A DNA stretch of 64,000 nucleotides from Ectobacillus sp042610425 (GTDB taxonomy: Bacteria; Bacillota; Bacilli; Bacillales; Bacillaceae_G), in NCBI RefSeq assembly GCF_042610425.1, contig NZ_JBGJZM010000001.1, positions 2,269,924 through 2,333,923 on the forward strand, written 5' to 3'. The notes beneath the pieces were generated by a model. The model ran no database searches, was not told the origin of the DNA, and saw only the letters and a list, made by a program, of their open reading frames with translations. Position numbers and translations under genes: made by a program. Of this stretch, positions 26,886-35,918 are shown in pieces (the stretch's first letter is position 1; every line of letters begins with the position of its first letter).

Positions 26886-27500
26886 ATGAAGCTACCAGAA
26901 TCCTCTTATGTAGGAAATACACTTGAAGTTGCACAGGGCTTGCTTGGGCATAAACTTGTACATATTGTAAATGGAATTAAGCGTAGTGGGTATATTGTAG
27001 AAGTAGAAGCGTACCAAGGAACAGAGGATAAAGCAGCACATAGCTACGGAGGACAACCAACGAAACGGACAGAAGTAATGTATGGACCGTCTGCCCATGC
27101 ATACGTCTATTTCATTTATGGTATGCACTATTGCTTTAACATCGTCACCGCACCAGTAGGAGTCCCACATGCTATCCTCATTCGTGCTCTTATGCCCGCC
27201 GAAGGAATGGAACATATGCTACAATCCCGATATGGAACAGTGGATGTAACAAAGCAGCAACTACGAAATATAACAAACGGTCCCGGAAAACTTGCAAAGG
27301 CAATGGAAATTACAACCGAGCAAAATGGACAATCGCTTATTAGCGATACGTTATACATCGAAAAAGTAGCTCCGCAAGACCATTTATCACAGCAATACAA
27401 AATTGGATGTGGTCCACGCATCAATATTAACTATGCAGAAGAAGCCATTCACTATCCGTGGCGCCTTTATTTCATCGGACATCCTCATGTTTCCAAATAA
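26886..27500 (+). CDS. 3-methyladenine DNA glycosylase (AAG/MPG family)
   Basis: This base-excision repair enzyme removes alkylated purines such as 3-methyladenine and hypoxanthine. The AAG fold is clear: LAHKL-type N terminus (GLLGHKLVH), the catalytic Glu in IVEVEAYQG (about residue 41), AAHSYGG, MYGPSAHAYVYFIYGMHYCFNIV and the C-terminal GPRININYAEEAI. The 204 residues fit the bacterial form (B. subtilis YxlJ type). AAGAAGGAGGTCATACA precedes the ATG. It is divergent from the HAD gene and converges on yheA. Confidence 0.93.
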   Translation: MKLPESSYVGNTLEVAQGLLGHKLVHIVNGIKRSGYIVEVEAYQGTEDKAAHSYGGQPTKRTEVMYGPSAHAYVYFIYGMHYCFNIVTAPVGVPHAILIRALMPAEGMEHMLQSRYGTVDVTKQQLRNITNGPGKLAKAMEITTEQNGQSLISDTLYIEKVAPQDHLSQQYKIGCGPRININYAEEAIHYPWRLYFIGHPHVSK

Positions 27501-27513
27501 AATATTTCTAACC

Positions 27514-27547
27514 AAAAAACGTCTGCAGGCGGATGCAGACGTTTTTT
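27514..27547. terminator. Bidirectional terminator between the glycosylase gene and yheA
   Basis: A 14-bp perfect arm pair (27514-27527 with 27534-27547), core ACGTCTGCA/TGCAGACGT, has A/T runs on both sides between convergent genes. Confidence 0.9.
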
Positions 27548-27559
27548 ACAAAGCTTAGC

Positions 27560-27916
27560 TTATGCAGGCATAATTGTGCCGTATAAATCCTCTAATGGCT
27601 TCAAAATAATTTTATTTAAGTCAGTAATAAGTAAATTCATACGTTGTTCCGCTTCCATTAGCTGTGAAATTTTCACATTTTGTTGAACCTGTTCCACAAT
27701 TTGTTGTGCACTCGCGTTATCAGCTTCTGAAAGCTGCTGCCCTTGCATCATTTTTTGTTGTAGCACCATTTGCACTTCACGAAACTGTTCAAAAAGCTGC
27801 TTAGCCTCAGCATCAGCTTGTACAGCTTGATATTTTTGTTGTAACGTTTGAAAATCAGAGTTTTCGATGATCGCCTTCTGTAATGCATACGCTTCATCGT
27901 ACATATTTGCTGCCAT
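27560..27916 (-). CDS. yheA: YheA (UPF0342, YlbF/YmcA-like)
   Basis: This 118-residue, almost wholly helical, Gln-rich protein ends in a conserved region (KISQLMEAEQRMNLLITDLNK, then ILKPLEDLYG). It belongs with the YlbF/YmcA fold group, whose members YlbF, YmcA and YaaT form a complex affecting phosphorelay and RNA maturation; the role of YheA itself is not established. AAGGAGGAAAAAAAG precedes the ATG. It is divergent from the yheD-type operon, as in the B. subtilis yhe region. Confidence 0.9.
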   Translation of the reverse strand: MAANMYDEAYALQKAIIENSDFQTLQQKYQAVQADAEAKQLFEQFREVQMVLQQKMMQGQQLSEADNASAQQIVEQVQQNVKISQLMEAEQRMNLLITDLNKIILKPLEDLYGTIMPA

Positions 27917-28080
27917 CTTTTTTTCCTCCTTATACGTTGATAATCACTCTAACTATACCAGACTATGTAACATATGTATAATTCTTTCGGATTATGCCAG
28001 TAGGTATATATCCGTGTTCACCAGCCCTTATTCCCCATCATACTATAACTTTATAATCTTGGAGAGAATGAGGGAATGTA

Positions 28081-29442
28081 ATGTTTACAGCATCATCATT
28101 GAAAATCGTCAGTCATAATGAACTGGAATATCACAATATTCTTCTATCTCGCCGCCTTGCAAAACAATGGAAGCTCAGAAAAGGTGATACCATCACTATT
28201 TTTTTTGGTCTAACGAGCGTATTAGTGAATATTACTTCAATAGACGAGAAAGAAAATACTCTCTTTGCTTCTCCTTCTCTTCTTTCTTACCTTACTCTAT
28301 ACAATGTGCAGCAAATTCGCTACCGTTATCTTTCTTCCCAGCAGCAGCTATTTCTCGGTCCAATTATTGCCATCGTAACAGACATACAAAGTCTAGACCC
28401 CCTTTCATTCGGTTCTATATCCGAATTTTGTGAGGAGGTTGCCGTATTAAGTGAACAAAGTAGCTGTTTCTTCTATGTTACCTCTTTATCTCTTTGGGAC
28501 AAAGAGCACATAGTCGGCTATTACTTTCAAGAGGGACAATGGAGAAAGGAGAAAATGCCGTTTCCTTCAATCGTGTACAATCGGATTCATTCTCGGAAAG
28601 TAGAACAAAGTAACATCTTTCAAAAATGGATAGACGTACTACAAGATTACGGCATTCCTCATTTTAACAATCGATTTTTAAATAAATGGGAAGTATACGA
28701 AACACTTTTGACATTTCCGCATCTAAAGCCATTCCTTCCTACTAGTTACCTATTCACAGATTGTAAGGTACTAGAACAAGTGATTTCTGAATTTCCATGT
28801 ATATTTGTAAAGCCTATTTACGGTAGTAAAGGAAAGCATATTTTTAAAATAACGGTGTCACCGGAGAAATTTTTAGTAGACTATACGACGTTTCAAAGAG
28901 ATATTTCCAAAGAGTATGCTACTCTTCCTGAACTGTTTGCAATGTTAAAGCAGCATATCGGACGACGACCTTACATCGTGCAGCAAGGGCTCTCTCTTTA
29001 TACGTACTTTGATCGTTCCGTTGATTTTCGAATTCTCTGTCAAAAAAAAGACCATTATACATGGAACGTAACCTCTGTAGTGGCACGGGTTTCAAACAGA
29101 GGTGAATTCGTTTCTAACATAGATAGAGGCGGAGAAATGTATAAAATGGATGAAATATTGCAGTGGGGATTTGAAACGAACGACATCAGGCATGTGAAAA
29201 AATTAATCATGGAGCTCTCTCTGGAAATAGCAAAATATCTAAGCCAAGCTTACGATGGCTTATATGCAGAATTTGGAATGGATATAGCGCTGGATCAGCT
29301 AGGAAATCCCTGGTTGCTTGAGGTCAATATAAAACCATCTAAAAATCACCTACCAGCTACCTCATCTGCAAGACCATCTGCTCGTGCTCTTCTGTTATAT
29401 TGTACGATAGCAGCAAAACAACCGATAAGGAGGATGGAATAA
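28081..29442 (+). CDS. yheD: YheD-type ATP-grasp endospore coat-associated protein 1
   Basis: It is the first of four tandem YheC/YheD-family genes. The 453 residues equal B. subtilis YheD. An N-terminal domain with SRRLAKQWKLRKGD and GPIIAIVTD leads to an ATP-grasp domain: the central block FVKPIYGSKGKHIFKI (about 240-255), VQQGLSL, SVDFRILCQ and the metal/ATP site FGMDIALDQLGNPWLLEVNIKPSK. YheC and YheD are known from the B. subtilis spore coat; no reaction is known. The fold suggests ATP-dependent ligation. The stop codon overlaps the next start by one base (TAATG). Confidence 0.9.
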   Translation: MFTASSLKIVSHNELEYHNILLSRRLAKQWKLRKGDTITIFFGLTSVLVNITSIDEKENTLFASPSLLSYLTLYNVQQIRYRYLSSQQQLFLGPIIAIVTDIQSLDPLSFGSISEFCEEVAVLSEQSSCFFYVTSLSLWDKEHIVGYYFQEGQWRKEKMPFPSIVYNRIHSRKVEQSNIFQKWIDVLQDYGIPHFNNRFLNKWEVYETLLTFPHLKPFLPTSYLFTDCKVLEQVISEFPCIFVKPIYGSKGKHIFKITVSPEKFLVDYTTFQRDISKEYATLPELFAMLKQHIGRRPYIVQQGLSLYTYFDRSVDFRILCQKKDHYTWNVTSVVARVSNRGEFVSNIDRGGEMYKMDEILQWGFETNDIRHVKKLIMELSLEIAKYLSQAYDGLYAEFGMDIALDQLGNPWLLEVNIKPSKNHLPATSSARPSARALLLYCTIAAKQPIRRME

Positions 29443-30509
29443 TGCTAGGTTTACTTTCCCTTCGCATACATCAGGAACATGAATATTTTACTGAAATTGC
29501 AAAGCGCAGCAAGCGGTATCAGATTCCTGTCGTTCGTTTTACTCCTTCCCACATTGATCCAAGTACAGAAATGGTGACAGGACTTCTATTTAATCATGAG
29601 ACGCAGGATTGGAAAAAGGAAACATTTCCTTTACCTTCCTATATTTACGACCGTTGTTTTTATAATCAATCGAGTGCTTCCAAGGCGGCAAAGCCAATCG
29701 TGGAATGGCTGAAGAAACGACCACAGACCGTTTTTTTAGGGCACGGGTTACCTGATAAGCTCCAATTATATTCAATTTTATCGAAAAATCCAATGATTTC
29801 CCCCTATTTACCAATCACAAAACAAGCTACGATTGATCGCGTTTGGAATACACTTCTCAAAACGCGTGAACTTGTACTAAAGCCCATGAATGGCTCTCAA
29901 GGAAATGGCTATTGCCATCTATCTCTCCGCCGCCATGAAATAAACATAAAGATGCAGCAAAAGGAAATACAAAGGTATACATTTTCATCCAAAGATGCAT
30001 TCTTAACATGGTTATCAAAGCTTCTACAAGACAAACCTTATATACAACAGCCATTTCTTTCTATTCAAGAAAACAGTCAACCATTTGATATTCGAATATT
30101 ATTACAAAAAAATGAAGAAGGATTATGGACCGAAGCTGGCCGCGCGGTTCGAATTGGCGAAGCACACTCCCTTGTTTCCAACCTTGCCGCCGGGAGTCAA
30201 CCCATTTCTTATGATGAATGGAAACGAACATTAGCAAAGCATACAGGGATCATGCTAGAGGAAGCAATTGTAACTCTTATAAAAACAGTACCTGAAACAT
30301 TGGAAAAAGAACTTCCACCATTATTTGAACTCGGACTCGATCTTTCATTGGACCGCGGTCACGCAGTTTGGCTCTTAGATATAAACTCAAAGCCAGGGCG
30401 AAAAGTACTGCTAGCATCCAATCCATCCTGCAAAGAACAATTATACGGAGCCCCACTTGCCTACTGCCGCTATTTAGCACGCCATTCTAAAGGGGCGGAT
30501 GTACGATGA
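29442..30509 (+). CDS. yheC: YheC-type ATP-grasp endospore coat-associated protein 2
   Basis: This is the second paralogue, 355 residues, close to the 363 of B. subtilis YheC and lacking the long N-terminal domain of its neighbours. It begins MLGLLSLRIHQEHEYF. The ATP-grasp blocks are VLKPMNGSQGNGYCHL, IQQPFL, FDIRILLQK and ELGLDLSLDRGHAVWLLDINSKPGRK. The frame extends upstream to 29400, but AAGGAGGATGGAATA places the start at ATG 29442, overlapping the previous stop. It overlaps the next gene by ATGA, so the four genes are translationally coupled. Confidence 0.88.
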   Translation: MLGLLSLRIHQEHEYFTEIAKRSKRYQIPVVRFTPSHIDPSTEMVTGLLFNHETQDWKKETFPLPSYIYDRCFYNQSSASKAAKPIVEWLKKRPQTVFLGHGLPDKLQLYSILSKNPMISPYLPITKQATIDRVWNTLLKTRELVLKPMNGSQGNGYCHLSLRRHEINIKMQQKEIQRYTFSSKDAFLTWLSKLLQDKPYIQQPFLSIQENSQPFDIRILLQKNEEGLWTEAGRAVRIGEAHSLVSNLAAGSQPISYDEWKRTLAKHTGIMLEEAIVTLIKTVPETLEKELPPLFELGLDLSLDRGHAVWLLDINSKPGRKVLLASNPSCKEQLYGAPLAYCRYLARHSKGADVR

Positions 30510-31864
30510 AAAAAACGGTATTTTCTATTCAAGTAAGTGAACACAATCCAAATACAGTGTATCTTCCTTATGTGTTCCCATCCACTGTGAATCTAAAAGA
30601 GATTTCGTTTGGTACGCGTATCCTACCATGTGATGTCATTACAGATTATTTATCAGATAACACAGTTACGATTGGTAGTGAAATTTATGCTGAATTAGGG
30701 CTTCCTTTTTCGTCTGACGTTCATATTTTTCTACATGAAGAAAGCATTCACATTGGACCGTTAATTGGAATTTTCACAGCTGGGTTTACGGAATCTACTT
30801 TACGACCAATAGGAGAACGTTCCTTATTTTTTGCGAATTTACTTTCTTCAGTAGAGGGTGCTTACATCTTTGTATTTGGCTCCCATCAAATTAACTGGAA
30901 GGAAGGATGTATTTCAGGCTACTTTTACAATGAAAAGCGCTGGGTACAATATGATATTCCGTTTCCACATGTTGTCTATGACAGGTTGCCAAATCGAAAA
31001 ACGGAACATCATCGTGCGATTGCTCGCGTTAAGCAGCGCCTGCAAAGCGAGTACTTAATCCCCTGGTTTAATCCAGGATTTTTCAACAAATGGGATGTAT
31101 ATCAATTACTTAAAGAAGATTTCAATGCTTCGTTATACTTACCAGAAACACAGCTATTTGAATCATTCGAACAAGTCGAATTCCTTCTTTCAAAATATAA
31201 ACATGTCTATATGAAACCGATGAATGGTAGCTTAGGCATGAGTATTTATCAAATTCGCTACTCCACCTCGCAAAACGAGTACTATTGCCGCTTTCGAGAT
31301 GAGGAAGGAAACAAGCTGCGAAAGTATCAGTCTCTTGAAGTACTCATCAATCATTTACTTTCACAGCATGATTTACATACCTTTATTGTCCAGCAAGGAA
31401 TTTCTCTCCTACGCGTGAACGGACATCCTGTTGATTTTCGCATTCATACCAATAAAAATAGAAACGGTGAATGGAAGATGAGTGCATTAGCGGCTAAGAT
31501 TGCTGGGCAAGGTAGTATGACCACACATGTAAATAACGGGGGCGACATTAAAAGTATGGAAGAAATTTTTCCAGATGAAGAGTTGCGAACATCCATCCTC
31601 TTTGCTATGCAACAGGCAACACTTCTACTAAGCGAAAAAATCGATGAAAAGATGGAGGGGTATATCGGGGAAATCGGCTTTGATATCGGAATGGACCATG
31701 AGCAACGCATTTGGTTATTTGAAGCAAATTCTAAACCGGGTCGCTCCATTTTTGATCACCCAAAGCTAAAAACAAGTGATCAATTAACGAAGGAGTTGTT
31801 TCTTCAGTACGCTATTCATCTAACAGAAAAATCACTTATGTTCCCGGAGGAAATGTTTCCATGA
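30506..31864 (+). CDS. YheD-type ATP-grasp endospore coat-associated protein 3
   Basis: This is the third paralogue, 452 residues, with the YheD layout: an N-terminal domain including GPLIGIFTAG, then YDRLPNRKTEHH and the ATP-grasp core YMKPMNGSLGMSIYQI, VQQGISL, PVDFRIHTNKN, GEIGFDIGMDHEQRIWLFEANSKPGRS. All nucleotide-loop glycines are kept, so ATP binding is plausible. It starts at ATG 30506 within the previous stop (ATGA) and overlaps the fourth gene the same way. Expression in the mother cell during sporulation is expected by analogy. Confidence 0.88.
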   Translation: MKKTVFSIQVSEHNPNTVYLPYVFPSTVNLKEISFGTRILPCDVITDYLSDNTVTIGSEIYAELGLPFSSDVHIFLHEESIHIGPLIGIFTAGFTESTLRPIGERSLFFANLLSSVEGAYIFVFGSHQINWKEGCISGYFYNEKRWVQYDIPFPHVVYDRLPNRKTEHHRAIARVKQRLQSEYLIPWFNPGFFNKWDVYQLLKEDFNASLYLPETQLFESFEQVEFLLSKYKHVYMKPMNGSLGMSIYQIRYSTSQNEYYCRFRDEEGNKLRKYQSLEVLINHLLSQHDLHTFIVQQGISLLRVNGHPVDFRIHTNKNRNGEWKMSALAAKIAGQGSMTTHVNNGGDIKSMEEIFPDEELRTSILFAMQQATLLLSEKIDEKMEGYIGEIGFDIGMDHEQRIWLFEANSKPGRSIFDHPKLKTSDQLTKELFLQYAIHLTEKSLMFPEEMFP

Positions 31865-33015
31865 CCGTGATCACATATAACCAAATAACAAGAAATTGGA
31901 CGCATCCTGCATATAACTTTCATTTTGGACGTGGAACAGTTATGGTAGCGTCCCCTGCTCCTTCCATCTCATTTGTTATGCAACGACAAGGTGAGCGAGT
32001 TGGACCTCTAGTCGGAATTCTAACGAGCCGCTCATCTACTGGAAAGATATGCGGAGATTGGAAACGCTTTGCTAGGCTGCAGAAGGAGCTCCGCTTACGG
32101 GGCGGGATTAGTTTTGTTTTCACACCTGAAGATATATATGACTCAGTCATTACCGGTTACGTTTTTCTAGAAAACGAGACATGGAGAGCTTGTTCATTTC
32201 CTTATCCAGATGTTGTTTATAACCGCATTCCGTACCGATCGCATGAAAAAAGAGAGAGCTGCCAGCATGCACTCTCTCTTTTTACTTCGATGGGAATCTC
32301 AGTAGTTAATCCTTATTTTTTCTCAAAATGGGATGTTCATAAGACATTATATCAAAATGAGAAAGTAAGACCCTTTTTACTTCCAACCTTTCTGCTTGAT
32401 GGCGAGCGACTCACCAGCATGCTGCAATCCCATAAATCCTTGTATGTAAAGCATTGTGAATCTTCAAAAGGAAAAAATTTATATTTCATGAGATACGCCC
32501 AAGGAGAAGTAGCTATTACATCAGCAAATGGTACCACTGTGCACAGCAAGCTTTCTGAAGCTTGGGATTTGATTGCCGGAAATGCGATGTACCTAGCTCA
32601 ACCTGCACTCGATTATGATACGTACCACAATCGGAAATATGATTTACGTATCCTTGTCCACTCTCTTTCTGGTTCGTTTACCATTACAGGTGTTGGCATT
32701 CGCGTTGCAGCTATAGACCAAATTACAACGCATGTTCATAACGGGGGAGAGCGTATACACGAAACCGAATTATCTCGTCCAATCCGTCATGATATTCTGG
32801 CAGAGTTAGTCCAGCAATGTGGAAACAGTCTGTGCCGGCATTTTGGAAATGTTAGAGAATTCTCAATGGATATCGGCATCGATAAGCAAGGAAATTATTT
32901 TATCTATGAGTGTAATGCAAAACCAATGATATTTGATGAAAAAGAAATTACGATGCGTGCCATCGAAAATATTGTCACAATATTCGAGGAAGAAGCTTTT
33001 GCAAGCGACTCTTGA
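31861..33015 (+). CDS. YheC/YheD-type ATP-grasp protein 4, divergent nucleotide loop
   Basis: This is the fourth paralogue, 384 residues, overlapping gene 3 by ATGA. It keeps the N-terminal GPLVGILTSR, YNRIPYRSHE, KWDVHKTLY, KYDLRILVHS and the C-terminal FSMDIGIDKQGNYFIYECNAKP. The central loop, KPxxGSxG in the other three, here reads VKHCESSKGKNLYFM: the Pro and the first Gly are replaced. ATP use may therefore be altered. It is the last gene of the unit; 63 bp separate it from the PucR-type gene. Confidence 0.85.
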   Translation: MTVITYNQITRNWTHPAYNFHFGRGTVMVASPAPSISFVMQRQGERVGPLVGILTSRSSTGKICGDWKRFARLQKELRLRGGISFVFTPEDIYDSVITGYVFLENETWRACSFPYPDVVYNRIPYRSHEKRESCQHALSLFTSMGISVVNPYFFSKWDVHKTLYQNEKVRPFLLPTFLLDGERLTSMLQSHKSLYVKHCESSKGKNLYFMRYAQGEVAITSANGTTVHSKLSEAWDLIAGNAMYLAQPALDYDTYHNRKYDLRILVHSLSGSFTITGVGIRVAAIDQITTHVHNGGERIHETELSRPIRHDILAELVQQCGNSLCRHFGNVREFSMDIGIDKQGNYFIYECNAKPMIFDEKEITMRAIENIVTIFEEEAFASDS

Positions 33016-33078
33016 TTCTATTTTCACCCTAAGAATATGGTAGAATATCGATAACTCAGGTTGCAAGGAGATGCAAAA

Positions 33079-33957
33079 ATGCTTGAAAAACTACTTCAAT
33101 ATTATGACGATGTTGTAATTAATGACATTCCGAAGGAATATAAGGAATACGAATGGTACACCGATGAAGAAAATCGAATCATTGGCATTGAGAAAAAACA
33201 ACTAACAATAAAAGATAAAGAAATGCTGTCTCTGTTTTTAACTTCTATTTCAACAGACGAATTCTTCATCACGCCCGCCAAGCGTATGTGGAAGGAGCTA
33301 TTATTTCAAGAAGGAAAAATAATTCCTACGTTGCAGCGCGAATTTCAATACGTGCGATTCCTTCATTTTTCCATGAAGCAACCCTTTTTTGAAAAGAAAA
33401 CATGGGAAGAGGCATTACAAGGCCTACTATCCACTTCCTTCGTTGTCCTGTGGAAGGACCATCGGCATGGAATCATCATTGAAACCTATCCCTTCGAAGC
33501 TTCAACGGAATCCCTTGATCATGAAATGATTGCCACATTAACAAGTGATTTTTTCATATCCCTTCGTATACTTGCTGGAAAAAGACAAATGATAGACGGG
33601 TCCCTTCCTTCAGCTTTTGTGTGGGAAGAACAAATTTTCGAACAAGCCCTACCATTTATGACAAAGCAAAACATTTATCAATTAGAGGATGTACTCCCTT
33701 ATGTACTCATAAGTAATCCACAATTAGCACAACCGCTATTGACACGGGTGAAACAGGATACCGAACTGCTCCGCACAATCCGTACTTATTTAGAATGCAA
33801 TATGAACCTGACGCTTGCAGCGAAAAAACAGTACATGCATCGAAACAGTGTACAATATCGTGTGGATAAATTTATAGAAAAAACAGGAATCGATATTAAA
33901 ACATTCACAGGTGCTGTAACCGTGTATATTGCCCTCCTGTTAAATGAAATGTCATAA
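33079..33957 (+). CDS. PucR/CdaR-type helix-turn-helix protein
   Basis: The C-terminal 60 residues form the helix-turn-helix of the PucR/CdaR group: LLRTIRTYLECNMNLTLAAKK, then MHRNSVQYRVDKFIEKTGIDI. The N-terminal 220 residues do not match a ligand domain I know. The frame opens at TTG 33061, but AAGGAG is within it and correctly spaced from ATG 33079, giving 292 residues. The nearest genes are the four yheC/D-type genes upstream on the same strand and msmX downstream. Target genes are unknown; autoregulation or control of msmX is a guess. Confidence 0.8.
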   Translation: MLEKLLQYYDDVVINDIPKEYKEYEWYTDEENRIIGIEKKQLTIKDKEMLSLFLTSISTDEFFITPAKRMWKELLFQEGKIIPTLQREFQYVRFLHFSMKQPFFEKKTWEEALQGLLSTSFVVLWKDHRHGIIIETYPFEASTESLDHEMIATLTSDFFISLRILAGKRQMIDGSLPSAFVWEEQIFEQALPFMTKQNIYQLEDVLPYVLISNPQLAQPLLTRVKQDTELLRTIRTYLECNMNLTLAAKKQYMHRNSVQYRVDKFIEKTGIDIKTFTGAVTVYIALLLNEMS

Positions 33958-34082
33958 TTTATTTGTACAGTTTGCACAAATAAAGGCCGTCTTTTTATTC
34001 AGTCTGCCCATTTACGCTTGTCGGTCATAAACGTTACACTACAAATACGATAACGATTACAGACTAGGTAGGAGGAAGTACC

Positions 34083-35192
34083 ATGGCTGAATTAAAATTA
34101 GAACATATTTATAAAATTTATGATAATAATGTAACAGCTGTTTCAGACTTTAACCTTACTATTGCAGATAAAGAATTCATCGTATTTGTAGGCCCGTCTG
34201 GTTGCGGAAAATCTACTACACTTCGCATGATTGCAGGATTAGAAGAAATCTCCAAAGGTGATTTTTATATCGATGACAAACGTGTAAATGACGTTGCCCC
34301 TAAAGACCGTGATATCGCAATGGTATTCCAAAACTACGCCTTGTATCCACATATGAGTGTATATGAGAACATGGCATTTGGCTTAAAACTTCGAAAATTC
34401 GCAAAAGATGAAATTGACAAACGTGTAAGAGAAGCTGCCCGTATTCTAGGTTTAGAGCAGTATTTAGATCGAAAACCGAAGGCTCTTTCTGGGGGACAAC
34501 GGCAACGCGTTGCTTTAGGACGTGCGATTGTTCGTGATGCAAAAATATTCCTAATGGATGAACCGTTATCGAACTTAGACGCCAAGCTTCGTGTTAGCAT
34601 GCGCGCCGAAATTGCCAAACTCCACCAACGTCTATCAACGACAACGATTTACGTAACTCATGACCAAACAGAAGCAATGACAATGGCAACACGTCTTGTC
34701 GTTATGAAGGATGGCTTGATTCAGCAAGTTGGTTCCCCTAAGGAAGTATACGACAAGCCTGCAAACGTGTTTGTCGGTGGCTTTATTGGCTCTCCTGCTA
34801 TGAACTTCTTTAAAGGAATCATACAAGATGATGTATTTGTTAATGGGAATCTTGTATTAAAGGTACCAGAAGAAAAGCTAACATACCTACGTGAACAAGG
34901 ATATATTGGCAAAGAAATACTCTTGGGAATTCGTCCAGAAGAAATTCATGATGAACCTGTTTTCGTTCAAGCTGTACAAGGAGCTAATATAGAAGCTACT
35001 ATTGAAGTTGCTGAATTACTTGGTGCAGAGTCAATGCTATACTCTTATATTAACGGTCAAGAATTCATTGCTCGTGTTGATGCTCACTCCGAATATAAAC
35101 CAGGTCAGAAGGTATTACTAGGCTTTGATATGAATAAAGTTCACTTCTTTGATACGGATACAGAAGCACGCATTCATAGTGGAAATGAATAA
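34083..35192 (+). CDS. msmX: Multi-sugar ABC transporter ATPase MsmX (UgpC-type)
   Basis: This shared ATPase energises several carbohydrate importers of the CUT1 class, which lack their own ATPase. Walker A is GPSGCGKST (residues 38-46), the signature is LSGGQRQR (about 134) and Walker B is IFLMDEPLSNLDAKLR. After residue 235 there is the TOBE/OB regulatory domain typical of MalK/MsmX (GIRPEEIHDE). The 369 residues align along their whole length with B. subtilis MsmX from memory. No permease or binding-protein genes lie nearby, as expected for a stand-alone shared ATPase. TAGGAGGAAGTACC precedes the ATG. Confidence 0.93.
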   Translation: MAELKLEHIYKIYDNNVTAVSDFNLTIADKEFIVFVGPSGCGKSTTLRMIAGLEEISKGDFYIDDKRVNDVAPKDRDIAMVFQNYALYPHMSVYENMAFGLKLRKFAKDEIDKRVREAARILGLEQYLDRKPKALSGGQRQRVALGRAIVRDAKIFLMDEPLSNLDAKLRVSMRAEIAKLHQRLSTTTIYVTHDQTEAMTMATRLVVMKDGLIQQVGSPKEVYDKPANVFVGGFIGSPAMNFFKGIIQDDVFVNGNLVLKVPEEKLTYLREQGYIGKEILLGIRPEEIHDEPVFVQAVQGANIEATIEVAELLGAESMLYSYINGQEFIARVDAHSEYKPGQKVLLGFDMNKVHFFDTDTEARIHSGNE

Positions 35193-35203
35193 TTTGTCAA
35201 AGG

Positions 35204-35238
35204 GGACAATGATCTACATATAGATCATTGTCCTTTTT
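35204..35238 (+). terminator. Terminator of msmX
   Basis: A 13-bp perfect stem (GGACAATGATCTA, 35204-35216, with 35221-35233) and four-base loop are followed by TTTTT. Confidence 0.92.
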
Positions 35239-35243
35239 CATTG

Positions 35244-35465
35244 TTACAAAGTAAATAACATAATTTCAAATTCTTGTAAACAAATTTTACAATATAATAT
35301 ATGTATACATTGTGAATCCTTATCCTCTTCCATATCTATTTCTTCATACGGACTATACGAATCGACATAATCGATTGTTTTTCCATAATCCAGCAGTTCA
35401 TTCCCGCATACAGAACATGGTAACCTAACTGCCTTCAACCCATTACAATAGGGACAAATTTGCAT
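35244..35465 (-). CDS. Small zinc-ribbon protein, unknown function
   Basis: This 73-residue protein starts MQICPYCNGLKAVRLPCSVCG and ends with a second Cys pair (YCKIC), so it probably folds around Zn2+. I do not recognise the family. The frame is open 16 codons further up, but GGAGGAACGAAG just before ATG 35465 fixes the start. It lies 52 bp downstream of a spore-protein gene on the same strand and could be co-transcribed with it in the forespore; that is inference. Confidence 0.72.
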   Translation of the reverse strand: MQICPYCNGLKAVRLPCSVCGNELLDYGKTIDYVDSYSPYEEIDMEEDKDSQCIHILYCKICLQEFEIMLFTL

Positions 35466-35517
35466 ACTTCGTTCCTCCAAAAAGGGGCGGATAATTTCCG
35501 CCCCTATAGCCATACTA

Positions 35518-35715
35518 TTAACGTTGTGGATAACCAGTAAATTGTTGCTGAGCCATTGTAACTAAACGTTTTGTAATTTCACCGCCAACGGATCCATTAG
35601 CACGAGATGTAGCATCAGGTCCAAGTGTTACGCCAAATTCTTGTGCAATTTCATATTTCATTTGGTCGATCGCAGACTGTGATCCAGGTACTACAAGGTT
35701 ATTTGTGTTTGCCAT
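35518..35715 (-). CDS. Alpha/beta-type small acid-soluble spore protein
   Basis: SASPs coat spore DNA, force it toward an A-like form and protect it from UV and heat, then are degraded at germination. The 65 residues include the family core: MKYEIAQEFGVTLGPDATSR and ANGSVGGEITKRLVTMAQQQ, with the GPR protease site at EIAQEFG. AAGGAGGTGATAGAT precedes ATG 35715; the GTG three codons upstream is part of the ribosome site. A nearly identical SASP gene lies divergently about 200 bp away. Confidence 0.95.
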   Translation of the reverse strand: MANTNNLVVPGSQSAIDQMKYEIAQEFGVTLGPDATSRANGSVGGEITKRLVTMAQQQFTGYPQR

Positions 35716-35834
35716 ATCTATCACCTCCTTAGATGATGTAATTCTATTATGTGAAAAAGAAACCGTTCTATGTATGATAAACAGGTGTTAGTTTTTGGAA
35801 TTTATATATTTGTAAAATTTACATACTTATTTTC

Positions 35835-35864
35835 TGTATGTAGTAATTTGTTTCATCCATACTA
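35835..35864 (+). promoter_or_regulatory. Probable SigG promoter of the second SASP gene
   Basis: The -35 TGTATG (35835-35840) and -10 CATACTA (35858-35864) are 17 bp apart, close to the forespore SigG consensus. The site is 55 bp before the SASP start codon, where such promoters normally lie. Confidence 0.7.
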
Positions 35865-35918
35865 TGAGTGTAAGAGCTTAGCTTTTACGCTTGATGAAAA
35901 ATCAAAGGAGGAACGAGC

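Noticed and set aside
34020..34075. Catabolite-responsive (cre) site before msmX
   Set aside because: ACGTTACAC and ATAACGATTACA are only partly like the cre consensus; the central CG and flanks do not line up well enough.
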